Assembly (NCBI RefSeq): GCF_905171765.1
Contig: NC_053390.1
Coordinates: 309,493,466-309,557,465, forward strand
DNA from: Bufo bufo
Lineage: Eukaryota > Chordata > Amphibia > Anura > Bufonidae
Length of the DNA: 64,000 bases
Direction: 5' to 3'
Below, piece by piece: positions 22,077 through 33,539 of the stretch (position 1 is its first letter; every line of letters begins with the position of its first letter). The notes under the pieces were generated by a model that saw nothing but the letters and a program-made list of their open reading frames with translations, made no database searches and was not told where the DNA came from. A program made the translations under genes and the position numbers.

Positions 22077-22373
22077 ATGTCAGAGAAGTCTTTCTTTAGG
22101 GCTGAAACTGCGGACTCCAGAACATCTTGGAATATTGCTTTAGAGATCGGAGGGTCTCTTCGGGAGGTTCTCCTGTCTGAGGCATCTGACACGCTGCTCG
22201 TTTTGGAAATGTCGTCCACATTAGAGTGGTGCGTTCTACCCGGCGCCCTCTTGGCTGCCTCAGTGGCCGACGGTGGAAGCTTCTTTTTAAGAAATTTCTT
22301 CATATCTGGCTGCCTTGTCCGGGCAGGAGTGGTTTCCACAGGATCTTTGAGCTTCTCCCTACCGTTTTCCCCA
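22077..22373 (-). pseudogene. L1 ORF1 N-terminal fragment
   Basis: A minus-strand frame reads ETTPARTRQPDMKKFLKKKL and then a Ser/Asp/Arg-rich segment (DDISKTSSVSDASDRRTSRR) and the start of a coiled-coil-like region (ALKKDFSDIKEDLSSVL). Basic, low-complexity N-termini before a coiled coil are usual for L1 ORF1 RNA-binding proteins. An ATG at 22373 precedes it but is one base out of frame. The MITE fragment cuts it at 22077. Confidence 0.6.
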
Positions 22374-22623
22374 TTTTAGATCCGAAGGAGTGCTGATAAG
22401 TGAGTTAGAAGGCCAGTTCTTATAGGGAGGTGGAACACATGCAGCCACCCAGCATTGCGGTCAGGCTCCGCCCCTCCTGCCACAATTTTTTTGTGTTTCT
22501 TAATTTATTATTAATAAATAAATAATATAATTTTGTTGAGTGATCATTGTGATCAAAAATCAATAATATTAGAAATCTGTAAAGTTAGAAATTATGAAAA
22601 GAAAATGTGTTTGCAGTTATTTA

Positions 22624-24240
22624 CAGTTGCAAGAAAAAGTATGTGAACCCTTTGGAATGATATGGATTTCTGCACAAATTGGTCATAAAATGTGATCTGA
22701 TCTTCATCTAAGTCACAACAATAGACAATCACAGTCTGCTTAAACTAATAACACACAAAGAATTAAATGTTACCATGTTTTTATTGAACACACCATGTAA
22801 ACATTCACAGTGCAGGTGGAAGAAGTATGTGAACCCTTGGATTTAATAACTGGTTGAATCTCTTTTGGCAACAATAACTTCAACCAAATGTTTCCTGTAG
22901 TTGCAGATCAGATGTGCACAACGGTCAGGAATAATTCTTGACCATTCCTCTTTACAGAACTGTTTCAGTTCAGCAATATTCTTGGGATGTCTGGTGTGAA
23001 TCGCTTTCTTGAGGTCCTGCCACAGCATCTCAATCGGGTTGAGGTCAGGACTCTGACTGGGCCACTCCAGAAGGCGTATTTTCTTCTGTTTAAGTAATTC
23101 AGTTGTTGATTTACTTCTATGCTTTGGGTCGTTGTCCTGTTGCAACACCCATTTTCTGTTGAGCTTCAGCTGGTGGACAGATGGCCTTAAGTTCTCCTGC
23201 AAAATGTCTTGATAAACTTGGGAATTCATTTTTCCTTCGATAATAGCAATCCGTCCAAGTCCTGACGCAGCAAAGCAGCCCCAAACCATGTTGCCCCCAC
23301 CACCATACTTCACAGTTGGGATGAGGTTTTGATGTTTGTGTGCTGTGCCTCTTTTTCTCCACACATAGTGTTGTGTGTTTTTTCCAAACAACTCAACTTT
23401 GGTTTCATCTGTCCACAGAATATTTTGCCAGTACTGCAGTGAAACATCCAGGTGCTTATGTGCAAACTGTAAACGTGCAGCAATGTTTTTTTTGGACAGC
23501 AGTGGCTTCCTCTGTGGTATTCTCCCATGAAATCTAATCTTGTTTAGTGTTTTGCGTATCGTAGATTCGCTCACAGGGATGTTAGCATATGCCAGAGACT
23601 TTTGTAAGTCTTTAGCTGACACTCTAGGATCCTTCTTCACCTCATTGAGCAGTCTGCGCTGTGCTCTTGCAGTCATCTTTACAGGACGGCCCCTCCTAGG
23701 GAGAGTAGCAGCAGTGCTGAACTTTCTCCATTTATAGACTATTTGTCATACTGTGGACTGATGAACAGCAAGGCTTTTGGAGATACTTTTATAACCCTTT
23801 CCAGCTTTATGCAAGTCAACAATTCTTAATCGTAGGTCTTCTGAGAGCTCATTTGTGCGAGGCATCATTCACATCAGGCAGTGCTTCTTGTGAAAAGCAA
23901 ACCCAGAACTGGTGTGTGTTTTTTATAGGGCAGGGCAGCTGTAACCAACACCTCCAATCTCATCTCATTGATTGGACTCCAGTTGGTACCTCACTCCAAT
24001 TAGCTCTTGGAGATGTCAATTATTCTAGGGGTTCACATACTTTTTCCACCTGCACTGTGAATGTTTACATGGTGTGTTCAATAAAAACATGGTAACATTA
24101 AATTCTTTGTGTGTTATTAGTTTAAGCAGACTGTGATTGTCTATTGTTGTGACTTAGATAAAGATCAGAACACATTTTATGACGATTTGTGCAGAAATCC
24201 ATATCACTCCAAAGGGTTCATATACTTTTTGTTGCAACTG
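22624..24240 (-). mobile_element. Tc1/mariner element with about 200-bp inverted repeats
   Basis: The ends begin CAGTTGCAAGAAAAAGTATG and are flanked by TA (22622-22623, 24241-24242). The inverted repeats are about 200 bp, with an outer motif and an inner motif that both contain GTATGTGAACCC, the IR/DR layout known from Sleeping-Beauty-like elements. It is 1617 bp and carries a full-length transposase frame with one stop. Confidence 0.96.
22843..23865 (-). pseudogene. Tc1-like transposase, full length with one nonsense codon
   Basis: The start is ATG at 23865 ([18 protein letters not shown]), giving 340 codons, the normal Tc1 length. Residues about 1-110 form the bipartite helix-turn-helix DNA-binding region with the GRP-type linker LPRRGRPVK. 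All three catalytic residues are present: D in WTDETKVELFG, D in QQDNDPKHRSKS, and E in [11 protein letters not shown] (DD34E). The only obvious defect is TGA at 23746-23748 (codon 40), most simply explained by CGA to TGA decay. No frameshift is visible. It is the best-preserved transposase in the window. Confidence 0.95.
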
Positions 24241-24242
24241 TA

Positions 24243-24851
24243 TATAATATTATAAATTAACAAGTAACAATGAATAAAAGATTAGTCTTTTTGATATGCC
24301 ATAAATGTCTTATCTGAAGAACAGCGTACTATCCATGACCACTCTTGGGGTGATATGGGTAATTATACTTTTATGGTTGCTGTTATCACTGGCAAGACTG
24401 AAATAATGAGGCTCTCTTTTGCCGGGCACAGTGCTCTCCTTTCCCCGAATTGAACTGTTTCTCATCCTTTCTCCTCTGCTCTGAGTGACAGCTGTAGCAT
24501 CCACCGTACCTCACCATGACCTCTACATAGCCAGGTCAGTAGTGTTGCAGAGTCAAAACTGCTGACAGACTCCCTTTAAAAGGAAATCTGCCCCACATAC
24601 CTTCTTAGTAATCCAAATGACTTTTCATCTTGTTCAATGACTCCATTCCAGACAAATTGATGTTTTCATGATATGCAAATGACCTGATTTGTGTCGCCTT
24701 TGCACCCCTTCTTTTTGAGGAAGTTAAAATAAAAGCCAGATGTCCATCATTTTTATAGGAGTGTAATAGAGAGTATTCTCGCCTATTTTATCACTGTGTG
24801 GTATGGTAGTACCACTGCGGAATATCGGAGAGATTAGGTTTTAGGTTTAAT
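24243..24851. other. Unassigned intronic sequence
   Basis: A partial MITE end (GACTCCCTTTAAA) lies near 24566-24580. Otherwise I see no gene, terminal repeat or RNA. Confidence 0.4.
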
Positions 24852-24854
24852 TAA

Positions 24855-25310
24855 GGCCCCTTTCACACAAGCGAGTTATCCGCGTGGGTGCAATGCGTGA
24901 CGTGAACACATAGCACCCGCACTGAATCCTGACCCATTAATTTCTATAGGTCTGTGTACATGAGCGTTTTTTTCACGCATCAGTTCTGCGTTGCGTGAAA
25001 AATGCAGCATGTTCTATATTATGCGTTTTTCACGCAGCCCTGGCCCCATAGAAGTGAATAGGGCTTCAGTGAAAAACGCATTGCATCCTGAAGCAAGTGC
25101 GGATGCAATACGTTTTTCACTGATGGTTGCTAAGAGATGTTGTTTGTAAACCTTCCGTTTTTTTTATCACGCACGTGAAAAACGCATTGCACCCGCGCAG
25201 AAAAAACTGAACGCAATCGCAAACAAAACAGACTGAACTTGCTTGCAAAATGGTGCAAGTTTCACTGAACGCACCCTGAACGTATCCGTCACGCTCGTGT
25301 GAAAGAGGCC
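24855..25310. mobile_element. TAA-flanked palindromic MITE (TTA family)
   Basis: The ends GGCCCCTTTCACAC and GTGTGAAAGAGGCC are inverted copies, flanked by TAA at 24852-24854 and 25311-25313. The interior is GC-rich with repeated GTGAAAAACGCATTGCA-type blocks in both orientations. Confidence 0.85.
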
Positions 25311-25456
25311 TAATATGGGATCGAGTATGGGTAAGGAGGGAAGTTACTAAATGGGTCATATGAATGATATGTCATTTTTCTAAAAAAAAATTTGCACCGC
25401 TCTGGTCTCTTATTAATGTATTTAAAAATGAATTCTCTATTCTCTCTCTTTTGTAG

Positions 25457-25530
25457 ACACTTCTCATTTAACATCTCCAGAGACTATAACAATTCAAGAA
25501 GTGGAGCCTGCTCCGCTGCCATCAATAGAG
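25457..25530 (+). CDS. Host gene exon B
   Basis: A 74-bp segment lies between a strong pyrimidine tract ending TTTTGTAG and a GTGACT donor. With the G carried over from exon A it reads DTSHLTSPETITIQEVEPAP then LPSIE. It enters in phase 1 and leaves in phase 0, matching both neighbours. The peptide is Thr/Pro/Glu-rich and probably disordered. The family is not recognised. Confidence 0.65.
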
Positions 25531-25738
25531 GTGACTGGGATGAGCATTTACACATACAGTATAATTATTTCATAGACTTTTGGCACAAGGAAGATAAGAG
25601 ACTACAATGTGAACCATTGATGTTCATTTTAGTTAGATAACATGATGACATACTAGCTGCTTATGATGCTACCATTGTCATTTATATAGAAATGCTCTAA
25701 CAGTCCTATTAACTGTTCTGATCAACAGACAGGTTAAA

Positions 25739-26285
25739 GAGAATGTGTCGTCAGAAAATGACCTGTATTTTTTTTATGTTAAACATAATTTCGATTTGTT
25801 TTAAATTTTCCATGTCTGTATCTATATTTAAAAAAATCCTAAAATCATGTAGTTTTCACACTGGCTAGTACGTCTAAGATATGTAAAGACTTCCTGTTCT
25901 TTGACAGCCACCACATGGGTCATAGACACAATGGATGGGAGCTGACCCCATTAACTTCTATAGGAGATTTTTGTAGACATGTTCTGTGACCTGTACAAAA
26001 TTTAGGAGGGAGCTGAAAAATTGTCATATCTTCTGTTGTAAACTATGGATCCTGTGTTAGCTATACAGCTGCGGTATCTGTCATTGTAGTTCTGTACAGA
26101 ACAGGAAGCCTCAAGAAATGATTAGGACTAGTGGCCAGTACAGGAAGTGCACAATTGTATTATTTTTATATACATAGTAACATGGAAAATTAACACAAAA
26201 TCACAAAAGAAATAAAAATAAAAAATAGTGTTCAAAATAAATATGTGATTTAAACAATAGGTCATTTTCTGATGACATGTTCCCT
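25739..26285. mobile_element. TTAA-flanked MITE
   Basis: The ends AGAGAATGTGTCGTCAG and, inverted, AGGGAACATGTCATCAG share the following block AAAATGACCT. TTAA lies at 25735-25738 and 26286-26289. It has no coding capacity. It belongs to the same broad class as the TTAA elements at 7913, 15318 and 53778. Confidence 0.85.
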
Positions 26286-26289
26286 TTAA

Positions 26290-27370
26290 GAAGTGATATA
26301 GTGTTCATCATTTAGCCTCTATACACAAGAACAATGGATTTGAAACAAGCCATCAATCAGAGATTTGAGTGTGGACTTTCTGATTTATTCAAGGGGTTGT
26401 ACAAAAATATTGTATTAGCAGTTTGGGAATTACAGCCATTTTGTACATAAGCTCTACACTTTCTCAGGCGCACAGGTAATTGGATAGTTGACTGTTAACC
26501 CATTTGATGATCGGTGTAGCTGTTACCTCATTATTTCATAAGGAAATAAAATATAGGGAGTTGATTTGAAGTGTTCAATTTGCATTTTCTACCTGTTCAT
26601 GGGAACTCTCAAGATGTGGTCCAAATAGGTGTCAATGAAAAAAGAGACCATCCATCCAGCCAGGTCAAGTACACAATCAAGGAAGTAAGTCTACAATCAA
26701 GAGACAACTTCATGATGCAAACCACTGGTAACACTTAAGACAGAAAGACCCAAGTAGAGACATTGATAGAAAATATCTATAATAAAAAAAAAAAAAAAAA
26801 AGTGCCTAGTTCTGGAAACAAAACTATAAACAGATGAAACTGAGATGAACTTGTCCCAGAATGACGGGAAGAGAACAGTGTGAAGAAGGAAAGGTAGGGC
26901 TCATTATCAGAATGTGGAGGCAGCGTTATGGCATGGGCTTGTAATCTGAAAAACTTGGAGGACAGTACTTCAAGTAGAGATGGATAACGATGACCAACAC
27001 TGTCACATCCTACAAGGAACCCAGCAGCTTCTTAAGGCAAAGATATACAATATTCATCAATAGCTTCAACCTGACTGCACATGTTTTATGTTTTTCACTT
27101 ACTGATGGCAAAACTGAAACTAGAAAGACCCACAACTAGGCAGTAACTGAGGACAGCTACAGTACGGGTCTGGCAAAGCATCTTAAGGGAGGAAGTATTT
27201 AGAGATGTCCATAGGTTCCAGACTTCAGGCAGTCATTGACTACAAAGTATGTGCATCCAAATATTATATTAGTTATATTATGATAGTTTGTCCTATTATT
27301 TTAAGCCTGTGAAAATGGAGGAACTATGTAATATGTAGCAGTAATTCCTAAAAAGATAATACTCTATTTT
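26290..27370. other. Unassigned; possible decayed transposase-like relic at 26640-27240
   Basis: From about 26810 to 27240 the sequence has short stretches that read like an old transposon protein (GATGAAACTGAGATG, then GGAGGCAGCGTTATGGCATGG), but no frame stays open. An A-run lies near 26785. I cannot assign a family. Confidence 0.35.
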
Positions 27371-27371
27371 T

Positions 27372-27771
27372 GTAAAACCTGTCACTGCGAAAATATAGTG
27401 CAATCAGCATGTTATAGAGCTGGAGGAGCTGAGCAGATTCTTACATCATTTTATGGGACAAGATTCAGTAAAACTTGTATTTTATTCATTTAAATCTCTG
27501 CTCTGTCTATGCTTAGGAGTCATCTGGGAGGTCCTGCTCACCGAATGACAACCTTCCATGTATGCTCAGGCATGCAGTTAGCTGTCAGTCACTGATAAGA
27601 CAGCTCATATGACTCCTAAGTATAGAAAGAGAAAAGGTTTAAAGGAATAAATTACAAGCTATTACTGAATCATTTCCCATAAAACTATATATCAATCTGC
27701 TCAGCTACTCCTTGTCTATAACATGCTGCCTGCAGACTGCATTTCATTTTCATGGGGACAGGTTTTCTAAA
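27372..27771. mobile_element. Uninterrupted copy of the MITE family found at 7913-12156
   Basis: The left part (AAAACCTGTCACTGCGAAAA) and right part (CATGGGGACAGGTTTT) are inverted ends. Inner blocks such as CACTGATAAGACAGC, AAATTACAAGCT and ACATGCTGCCTGCAGACTGC match pieces scattered across 7913-12156. The exact ends are approximate and the flanking TTAA is degraded. Confidence 0.7.
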
Positions 27772-27826
27772 GTTGGGAGTCAGCACTTCAATCAAGTCAT
27801 ATGAGCAATGGTGTCACTGTCTAAAT

Positions 27827-27973
27827 CAGGGATGCTCAACCTGCGGCCCTCCAGCTGTTGTAAAACTACAACTCCCACAATGCCCTTCTGTAGGATGATA
27901 GCTGTAGGCTGTCAGGGAATGATGGGAGTTGTAGTTTTGTAACAGCTGGAGGGCCGCAGGTTGAGCATGCCTG
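27827..27973. mobile_element. Short palindromic hAT MITE
   Basis: The 147-bp element begins CAGGGATGCTCAACCTGCGG and ends in its inverted match, with an 8-bp duplication GTCTAAAT at 27819-27826 and 27974-27981. The arms pair over about 60 bp (CTGTTGTAAAACTACAACTC and its partner). A fragment of the same family is at about 19163. Confidence 0.95.
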
Positions 27974-28171
27974 GTCTAAATACTTTTGGACTGAACTTTA
28001 TATCAGAGGTGGGATACATTGAAATTGTCCATACTGTTGCCATATCATGGTAGCATTTAAAACTTGCCCTAGTTACTTAAAAAAATATTGTGGGAACAAT
28101 GTAACTAGATTCAAACAATGTATTATTGAATGAAAGAATGGCATTTTATATCTCATTAACTTACCTTACAG

Positions 28172-28901
28172 TTTGGCCAAGACCTCCCAGAGGTAAGTGC
28201 ACTAGACTTGGAGTTACTTATGTCTGACCTTCCTCCATTACCTGAATTTGAAGCATTGCCTGAACCAAGAAGGAGACCTATAGCTGGGGAACCAGTTACA
28301 AGGGGACGTCCAAAGGATGCCAAAGAAGTCAGACCCAAAGTACCAGAGGCAGATAGAGAGGCCGTAAGTGGTACAGAAGCTGAAGGAGAAACACATTTGG
28401 CAGAAAGAATAAGTGAAGTTGACAGTTTTAGAAGAGAACTTCGTAACAGGGAAAGTGAAATAGAGCTCCTCAAAGAAGAAAAACGACAAGCTGAGCTGCA
28501 GTGGGAATTTGAAAGAGAGTGGTGGAGGATGGAGGAACTAGAAAGAGAGAAAGGGTATCAACAAGCAATTGAGGAAGAAATGGAGCGTCTTCGGAGAGCT
28601 ACAAGTGAATTAGAACACCTCCAAACTACAGGGGCTGCAGAACAGCTCTTGTTGGAAAAAGAACAACAGATTCAAGACCTTACGAAAATTCAAGAAGAGA
28701 AGCAACGCCAGTGGGAAGCTGAAAAAGTAGAACATCAGCTGAAGGACCAAGAAAAGGAAAGAGAGTATTTAAAGCAACGCGAACAAGAGAAGCAGAGGCT
28801 CAGAGAAGCTGAACAAGAGATCGAAAGGGTGAAAAGGGCTCTGGCGGAAAAACAGCTAGACGAGATAGAAATGGAGCCAGAAAGAGAGATCAGAAAAGAA
28901 G
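28172..28901 (+). CDS. Host gene exon C, long coiled-coil-coding exon
   Basis: A 730-bp exon lies between CTTACAG and GTCAGT, open throughout, phase 0 to 1. It starts FGQDLPEVSALDLELLMSDL, then a Pro/Glu part (LPPLPEFEALPEPRRRP). After about residue 75 it becomes a Glu/Gln/Lys/Arg-rich heptad-like region to the end (EIELLKEEKRQAELQWEFER and so on), predicted coiled coil of about 160 residues. The long frame, lack of stops and correct splice signals separate it from the transposon background. It probably serves as a scaffold or filament-like segment. I cannot name the gene: many unrelated proteins share such a composition. Confidence 0.8.
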
Positions 28902-29477
28902 GTCAGTTGTCAAATTCAGCCGTTTAAACCTTATTCTGACATTATTTGAAAAACAGTGCCCAGTCCCTTGTTTTTGGGGGGGACTGTGTCTAGCAGTGGC
29001 CTATTACCCACTCCCCATTGAAATGAACATGCAGATTCAGCAGAACATGAATGTTTATGGTGGATTTGAGAGGAACATATGTATGGACAGCTTCAGGGCC
29101 TGTTGACACAATAAAAACTCGCCTTGCTTTCAATGGGAGGCTGCGCAGTCATTTGTGTGCCTGCCGGTTTTGAGACTATTTCTAGCAGTGGCCTTCAGCA
29201 GTGAAGTTAAAAAAGGATTTCTGCCAAGGCATACGTGGCAGGTTTTGACAGTGTCAAAAGTGTGAACATAGCCTAAGAAACTGAGAAAAGAACAACAAAA
29301 GGATATATTTTTATTGGCTGTGTTTTCAGTTACAGCTGAAAATATACTTAACCCCTTCATGCATTGTCACGTACATGGGGAAAGCTGGTCTGTTGTTGCA
29401 TCCCGACATACATGTACAGTGCTCTGTTCAAGGGGGCACAGGAGCTGTGCTACTCGATCAGTACAGGGGCCTTAGTG
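28902..29477. other. Intron with MITE fragments
   Basis: After the donor at 28902 the stretch 28950-29280 resembles decayed halves of TTA-type MITEs: it ends GTGTGAACATAGCCTAAG, which is that family's right terminus. No gene is visible. Confidence 0.5.
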
Positions 29478-29480
29478 TTA

Positions 29481-29856
29481 AGGCTGTATTACACAGCCCG
29501 ATGTGGCAGACGATTGTCATGTCAAGAAAGAATCATTTCCTTCTGGCAATCGCCTGTTCTCTAGTTTATACATGCAGCGATCTTCTCCGCAGCATGGCGA
29601 GGAGTGATCGCTATGCCATCGCTCGTCGCTATGCTGTACAGCGGTTTGCTGGCGGCAGATCATTAATAGACACCAGGATCTGTGGACTGTAAACAATTAT
29701 TTTTTAACATATCAAAAGATTTAGATCGCCTGATGATCGAGCGTTTGCTTGTTCATCGGGCCATCAGCGGAGGATTACATTGCAAGATGATCTCTAACGA
29801 TACGAACGCTCAGCGATTATCTGCCAAAAAATCGTCAGGTGTAATCCAGGCTTTAC
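29481..29856. mobile_element. TTA-type MITE, diverged
   Basis: The left end GGCTGTATTACACAG and right end, inverted, AAGCCTGGATTACACC are next to TTA/TAA. Inner inverted blocks include GGCAGACGATTGTC and ATTATCTGCC. Boundaries at the right are approximate. Confidence 0.65.
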
Positions 29857-30095
29857 TTACAGCCAGGCCTTGCCGAATTTGCTGACACCCAGCAGATTAA
29901 CCCCTCAATGCTGACCATGGCATCTAAGGAGTTTGCAGAGGAGGGATCTCCCTTTGGCTCTCCACGATTCAATCACTGGGTGCAGATGGCTGCTAAGGCA
30001 GCCTGAGCCCTTACGACGGCCATGGGGCCTGCCAGCTACAGAGGCCTATGAGACCCAACCCCCTGGCTGGGTCTGCTAGACAACTGTCATTGTAA

Positions 30096-30856
30096 GGCCT
30101 CTTTCACACTTGCGTTGTCCGGATCCGGCGTGTACTCCACTTGCCGGAATTACACTCCGGATCCGGAAAAATGCAAGTGTACTGAAAGCATTTGAAGACG
30201 GAACCGTCTTCCAAATGCGTTCAGTGTTACTATGGCACCCAGGACGCTATTAAAGTCCTGGTTGCCATAGTGGGAGCGGGGGAGCGGTATACTTACAGTC
30301 CGTGCAGCTCCCGGAGCGCTCCAGAATGACGTCAGAGCGCCCCATGCGCATGGATGACGTGATCCATGCGATCACATGATCCATGCGCTTGGGGCGCCCT
30401 GACGTCACTCTGGAGCGCCCCGGGAGCCGCACGGACGGTAAGTATGCTGCTCACCCGCTCCCCGCTACACTTTACCATGGCTGCCAGGACTTTAGCGTCC
30501 CGGCAGCCATGGTAACCATTCAGAAAAAGCTAAATGTCGGGTCCGGCAATGCGCCGAAACGACGTTTAGCTTAAGGCCGGATCCGGATCAATGCCTTTCA
30601 ATGGGCATTAATTACGAATCCGCCCTTGCGGCAAGTGTTCCGGATTTTTGGCCGGAGCAAAAAGCGCAGCATGCTGCGGTATTTTCTCCGGCCAAAAAAC
30701 GTTCCGTTCCGGAACTGAAGACATCCTGATGCATCCTGAACGGATTTCTCTCTATTCAGAATGCATTAGGATAATCCTGATCAGGATTCTTCCGGCATAG
30801 AGCCCCGACGACGGAACTCTATGCCGGAAGACAAGAACGCAAGTGTGAAAGAGCCC
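30096..30856. mobile_element. TAA-flanked palindromic MITE, long
   Basis: The ends GGCCTCTTTCACACTTGCG and, inverted, GGGCTCTTTCACACTTGCG are flanked by TAA at 30093-30095 and 30857-30859. The interior has CCGGATCC blocks and a large inverted section with GATGACGT/ACGTCA near 30290-30420. It has no coding capacity. Confidence 0.88.
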
Positions 30857-30904
30857 TAAAACTGGCAGTTCAGTGCGGTACAATACAGCTGTATTGTACT
30901 GCAT

Positions 30905-31146
30905 TGGAAAAGAGATTTACAATTGAAAATAAATAGAGAAAAAGTAAAAAATAGACATATTAGGTGCATCCTAGGCGATCACCGCATCCGTAACGACCAA
31001 CTTTATTAAAATATCACATGATGTACCCTGTCCAGAGAACACTGTAAAAAAAAAAAAAAATAGAATAAAAACAGGGCCAAAAGAGCAATTTTTTTGGTCG
31101 TCTTTCCTTAGAAAAAGCATAATATCGAGAGATCAAAACGTCTTAC
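30905..31146. repeat. Dispersed repeat R1, left part, split by the Gypsy element
   Basis: Phrases such as AATAGACATATTAGGT, CCGCATCCGTAACGACCA and AATATCGAGAGATCAAAA match the copies at 58870 and 60360. The sequence stops at 31146 and resumes at 45741, so the Gypsy element inserted into an existing R1 copy. The origin of R1 is unknown. Confidence 0.7.
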
Positions 31147-31150
31147 ATAC

Positions 31151-31682
31151 TGTAATGCCGTGGACTCAAAGGACCAGTTTTGAAGAAAGGCAGGGACACA
31201 ACAAAGTCTCTTCAACACAGTTTATTGTATGTTCCAGCAAACCTACAGTTCAGTTACAGCCGGGTCAGGTGATCAGTCCACAGGCCAGTGTTTCCTTCAC
31301 TAGTGCCTTGCTGTGTGTGATCTGCAGCCTCTCATTCAACAGACACACCTTGCCTCATGCTGCTGACTTTTAAACGCAATCGTGGACACATTGCTCCCAG
31401 AGTGGATCGTGGGGAGTAAGCACCAACTCAGCTGTTTGCTTACTCTCAGTAAAAGCCAGGCCCAGATTAGCTGTTACCAGCTATACTAGGTATCAACAGT
31501 GTCCACTATCTATCTTGGTGGACACTCTAGCTTCTGGCTTCCACTCCACCAAGGCCGGGTACCTTGGTGGCACGTCTCATGTGCACCACAGCAAACCACA
31601 ATATGTATCTCCTTAATAGGTTTCCTGCACCATTCTGGGAGATACATACCTTCTATCATATATGAGGCCTGTCACTGCCTCA
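31151..31682 (-). repeat. 3' LTR of the Gypsy element
   Basis: This 532-bp copy contains the intact, uninterrupted site (GACTTTTAAACGC) that is filled by a MITE in the other LTR. It starts and ends with TG/CA-type termini in minus orientation. A TG-to-CA boundary next to the polypurine tract defines its inner edge. Confidence 0.88.
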
Positions 31683-32173
31683 CGTACCTTCCCCTCCTGT
31701 TCAAACCTGTGGGGGTGAACATTTGCACCAAAACATGATGCTCGTTGACAGGGCATCCGCATTATCCTGTAGTTTTCTCGCTTGATGTTCTACCAAGAAA
31801 TAAAAATTCTGTAAGAAGAGAAACCACCGGGTGACCCGAACATTTCTCTCCTTCGAATTTCTCATCCAGACCAACGGTAAACGGTCCGTCACCAGACGAG
31901 GTCAGGGCCAATTTTGAAAGGCCTCGACATTGTTTATTTGAGGTTTGATGATCCCATGGCCAATCACGTATCCCAAATAACTAGCCTGAGTCCACGACTG
32001 CCTGCACATGGGACAAATGAGACTGCCAGTCGCCACTATGGATATTGATATCATCCAAGTAGGCGGACGCGTACTATGTCCATTAGCCTCTGGAATGTGG
32101 CAGGGGCCACATGTAACCCAAAAGACAAAACGACAAAGTGGTAAAGTCCCTCCAGTGTGACAAAGGGAGGTAC

Positions 32174-33105
32174 CTACCAGTAACCCTTGGTTAAATCCAG
32201 CGTCGTGAAGTACAGGGCCTGGCCCAGTCTTTCAATCAGCTCTTCAACCCGGGGCATTGGATAAAGGTCAAACTTCGGAACTTCATTCAATTTCCGGAAA
32301 TTGTTACAAAATTGTAACGATCTATCTGGCTTTGGAATCAACACAATGCGACTGGCCCACTCGCTCTTGGATTCCTCGATAACTACTAGGCTAAGCATTT
32401 TCTGTACCTTTTCTGTAAGGGCTTGTCTCCAGGCCTCCAGCACACGGTATGGTTTCACTCGTACCCTTACCCGTGGCTCGGTGACAATGTCATGCTGGAC
32501 CACCGATGTACGACCGGGCTTTTCTGAAAACACATTGGTATTCTGCTGCACTAACTTACTGACCTCCCTTTTTTGTTGTTTGGACAGGGTTTCTGCTATT
32601 TTTACTCTGGACTCTGTCGGGACTGACGTTGAAGGGTCTACACTAGTCCCAAACAGCGCCACAGTGGCCCACAGGGATTCTCGGTCCTTCCACACCTTTA
32701 ACAAGTTTACATGATATATTTGTTCTGGTTTTCTCCCCCCCCAGGCTGATATATTCTATAATTAACTTCGCCCACTTTTTCCCAAACTTCATAGGGCCCT
32801 TGCCACTTGGCCAGAAACTTACTCTCAGCAGTGGTTACGAGCACAAGAACTCTATCTCCTGAGGAAAAGGTCCTGACTGTGGCCTTTTTGTTATACCCAC
32901 GGCTCTGAGCTCCTTGAGCCTCTACTTGATGTTCTCTCACAATAGGCATTACCAGGGGCAGATTAAGTGCATGATGGGCCCGGGGCTGTCTACCCAACTC
33001 AGGCCCCTCCCTCCATTTTAGTTTAGTTTTTTTTTCTATATGAAGAGGCTGTGGTTCTTCGTGAGCATCACAGTCTCTTCCTAGGCCATATGACATCACT
33101 TTCAT
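32174..33105 (-). pseudogene. Gypsy integrase C-terminus and reverse transcriptase, truncated
   Basis: Upstream on the minus strand the frame from about 32950 gives VMPIVREHQVEAQGAQSRGY and SSGDRVLVLVTTAESKFLAK, the chromodomain-less C-terminal part of an integrase. This runs (with a frame change near 32704) into LKVWKDRESLW and then the RT: ETLSKQQKREVSKLVQQN, FSEKPGRTSVVQHDI, IVLIPKPDRSLQFCNNFRKL and LDLTKGYW. The RT then decays: 31700-32170 holds only fragments such as VVLPFGLHVAPATFQRLMD, AYLDDI and LVEHQARKLQDNADALS. No active polymerase is possible. Codons before 32950 (toward 33105) belong to the inserted hAT element. Confidence 0.85.
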
Positions 33106-33335
33106 TGTTACATGGCCTAGGTGCAGCTCAGTTCCATCCGAGTGATTGGGGCTGCAATACCAAGCACAGTGCTATCAAATGACAGCACTGAGCAAAGAGG
33201 CTGCAGCTCTTACTGGAACATCGCGGTCTCCTCAAACAGCTTATTGGCTAGGGTGCCAGGAGTCGGACCCCCACCAATCTCATATTGATAACCTATCCTG
33301 AGGATAGCCATCAATATATAAATCCCAGAGAACCC
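33100..33335. repeat. MITE remnant with GATAACCTATCCTGAGGATAG end
   Basis: The block containing GGAGTCGGACCCCCACCAAT and ACCTATCCTGAGGATAG also occurs, diverged, at 54312-54560. It is probably one half of a TTAA-type MITE (the end GAACCCTTTTACC is near 33335). Confidence 0.6.
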
Positions 33336-33539
33336 TTTTACCTTATGCTATCTGTAGTGTTACATAGGACTGCAAAAATACCCAGGAGCCATTGGCTCCT
33401 AAACTGAAAAATGTAGAAGCCAAATTACATTTTTAGTTGCCAAATTTAAAATACATACTGTATTTTTTGCTTTATAAGACACACCTGAATGTAAGACGCA
33501 CCCCAGGTTTAGAGGAGGAAAATAATAAAAAATATATTT

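Larger units (their letters stand above)
13650..22480 (-). mobile_element. L1-type LINE, minus strand, heavily interrupted
   Basis: Reading on the minus strand, a CpG-containing 5' region (near 22480) leads to an ORF1 N-terminal fragment (22077-22339). After a block of younger insertions comes ORF2 (19119 down to 14017) with endonuclease, RT and a cysteine-rich C-terminus. The 3' limit near 13650 is an estimate. Insertions within it are the TTAA element at 15318-16718, a tiny CR1 tail at 14738-14813, and a CR1 at about 19180-21930 with its own nested elements. Most of ORF1 is missing. Confidence 0.85.

Noticed and set aside
32301..32714. 137-codon plus-strand frame
   Set aside because: It is antisense to the Gypsy RT region, which has recognisable motifs on the minus strand.
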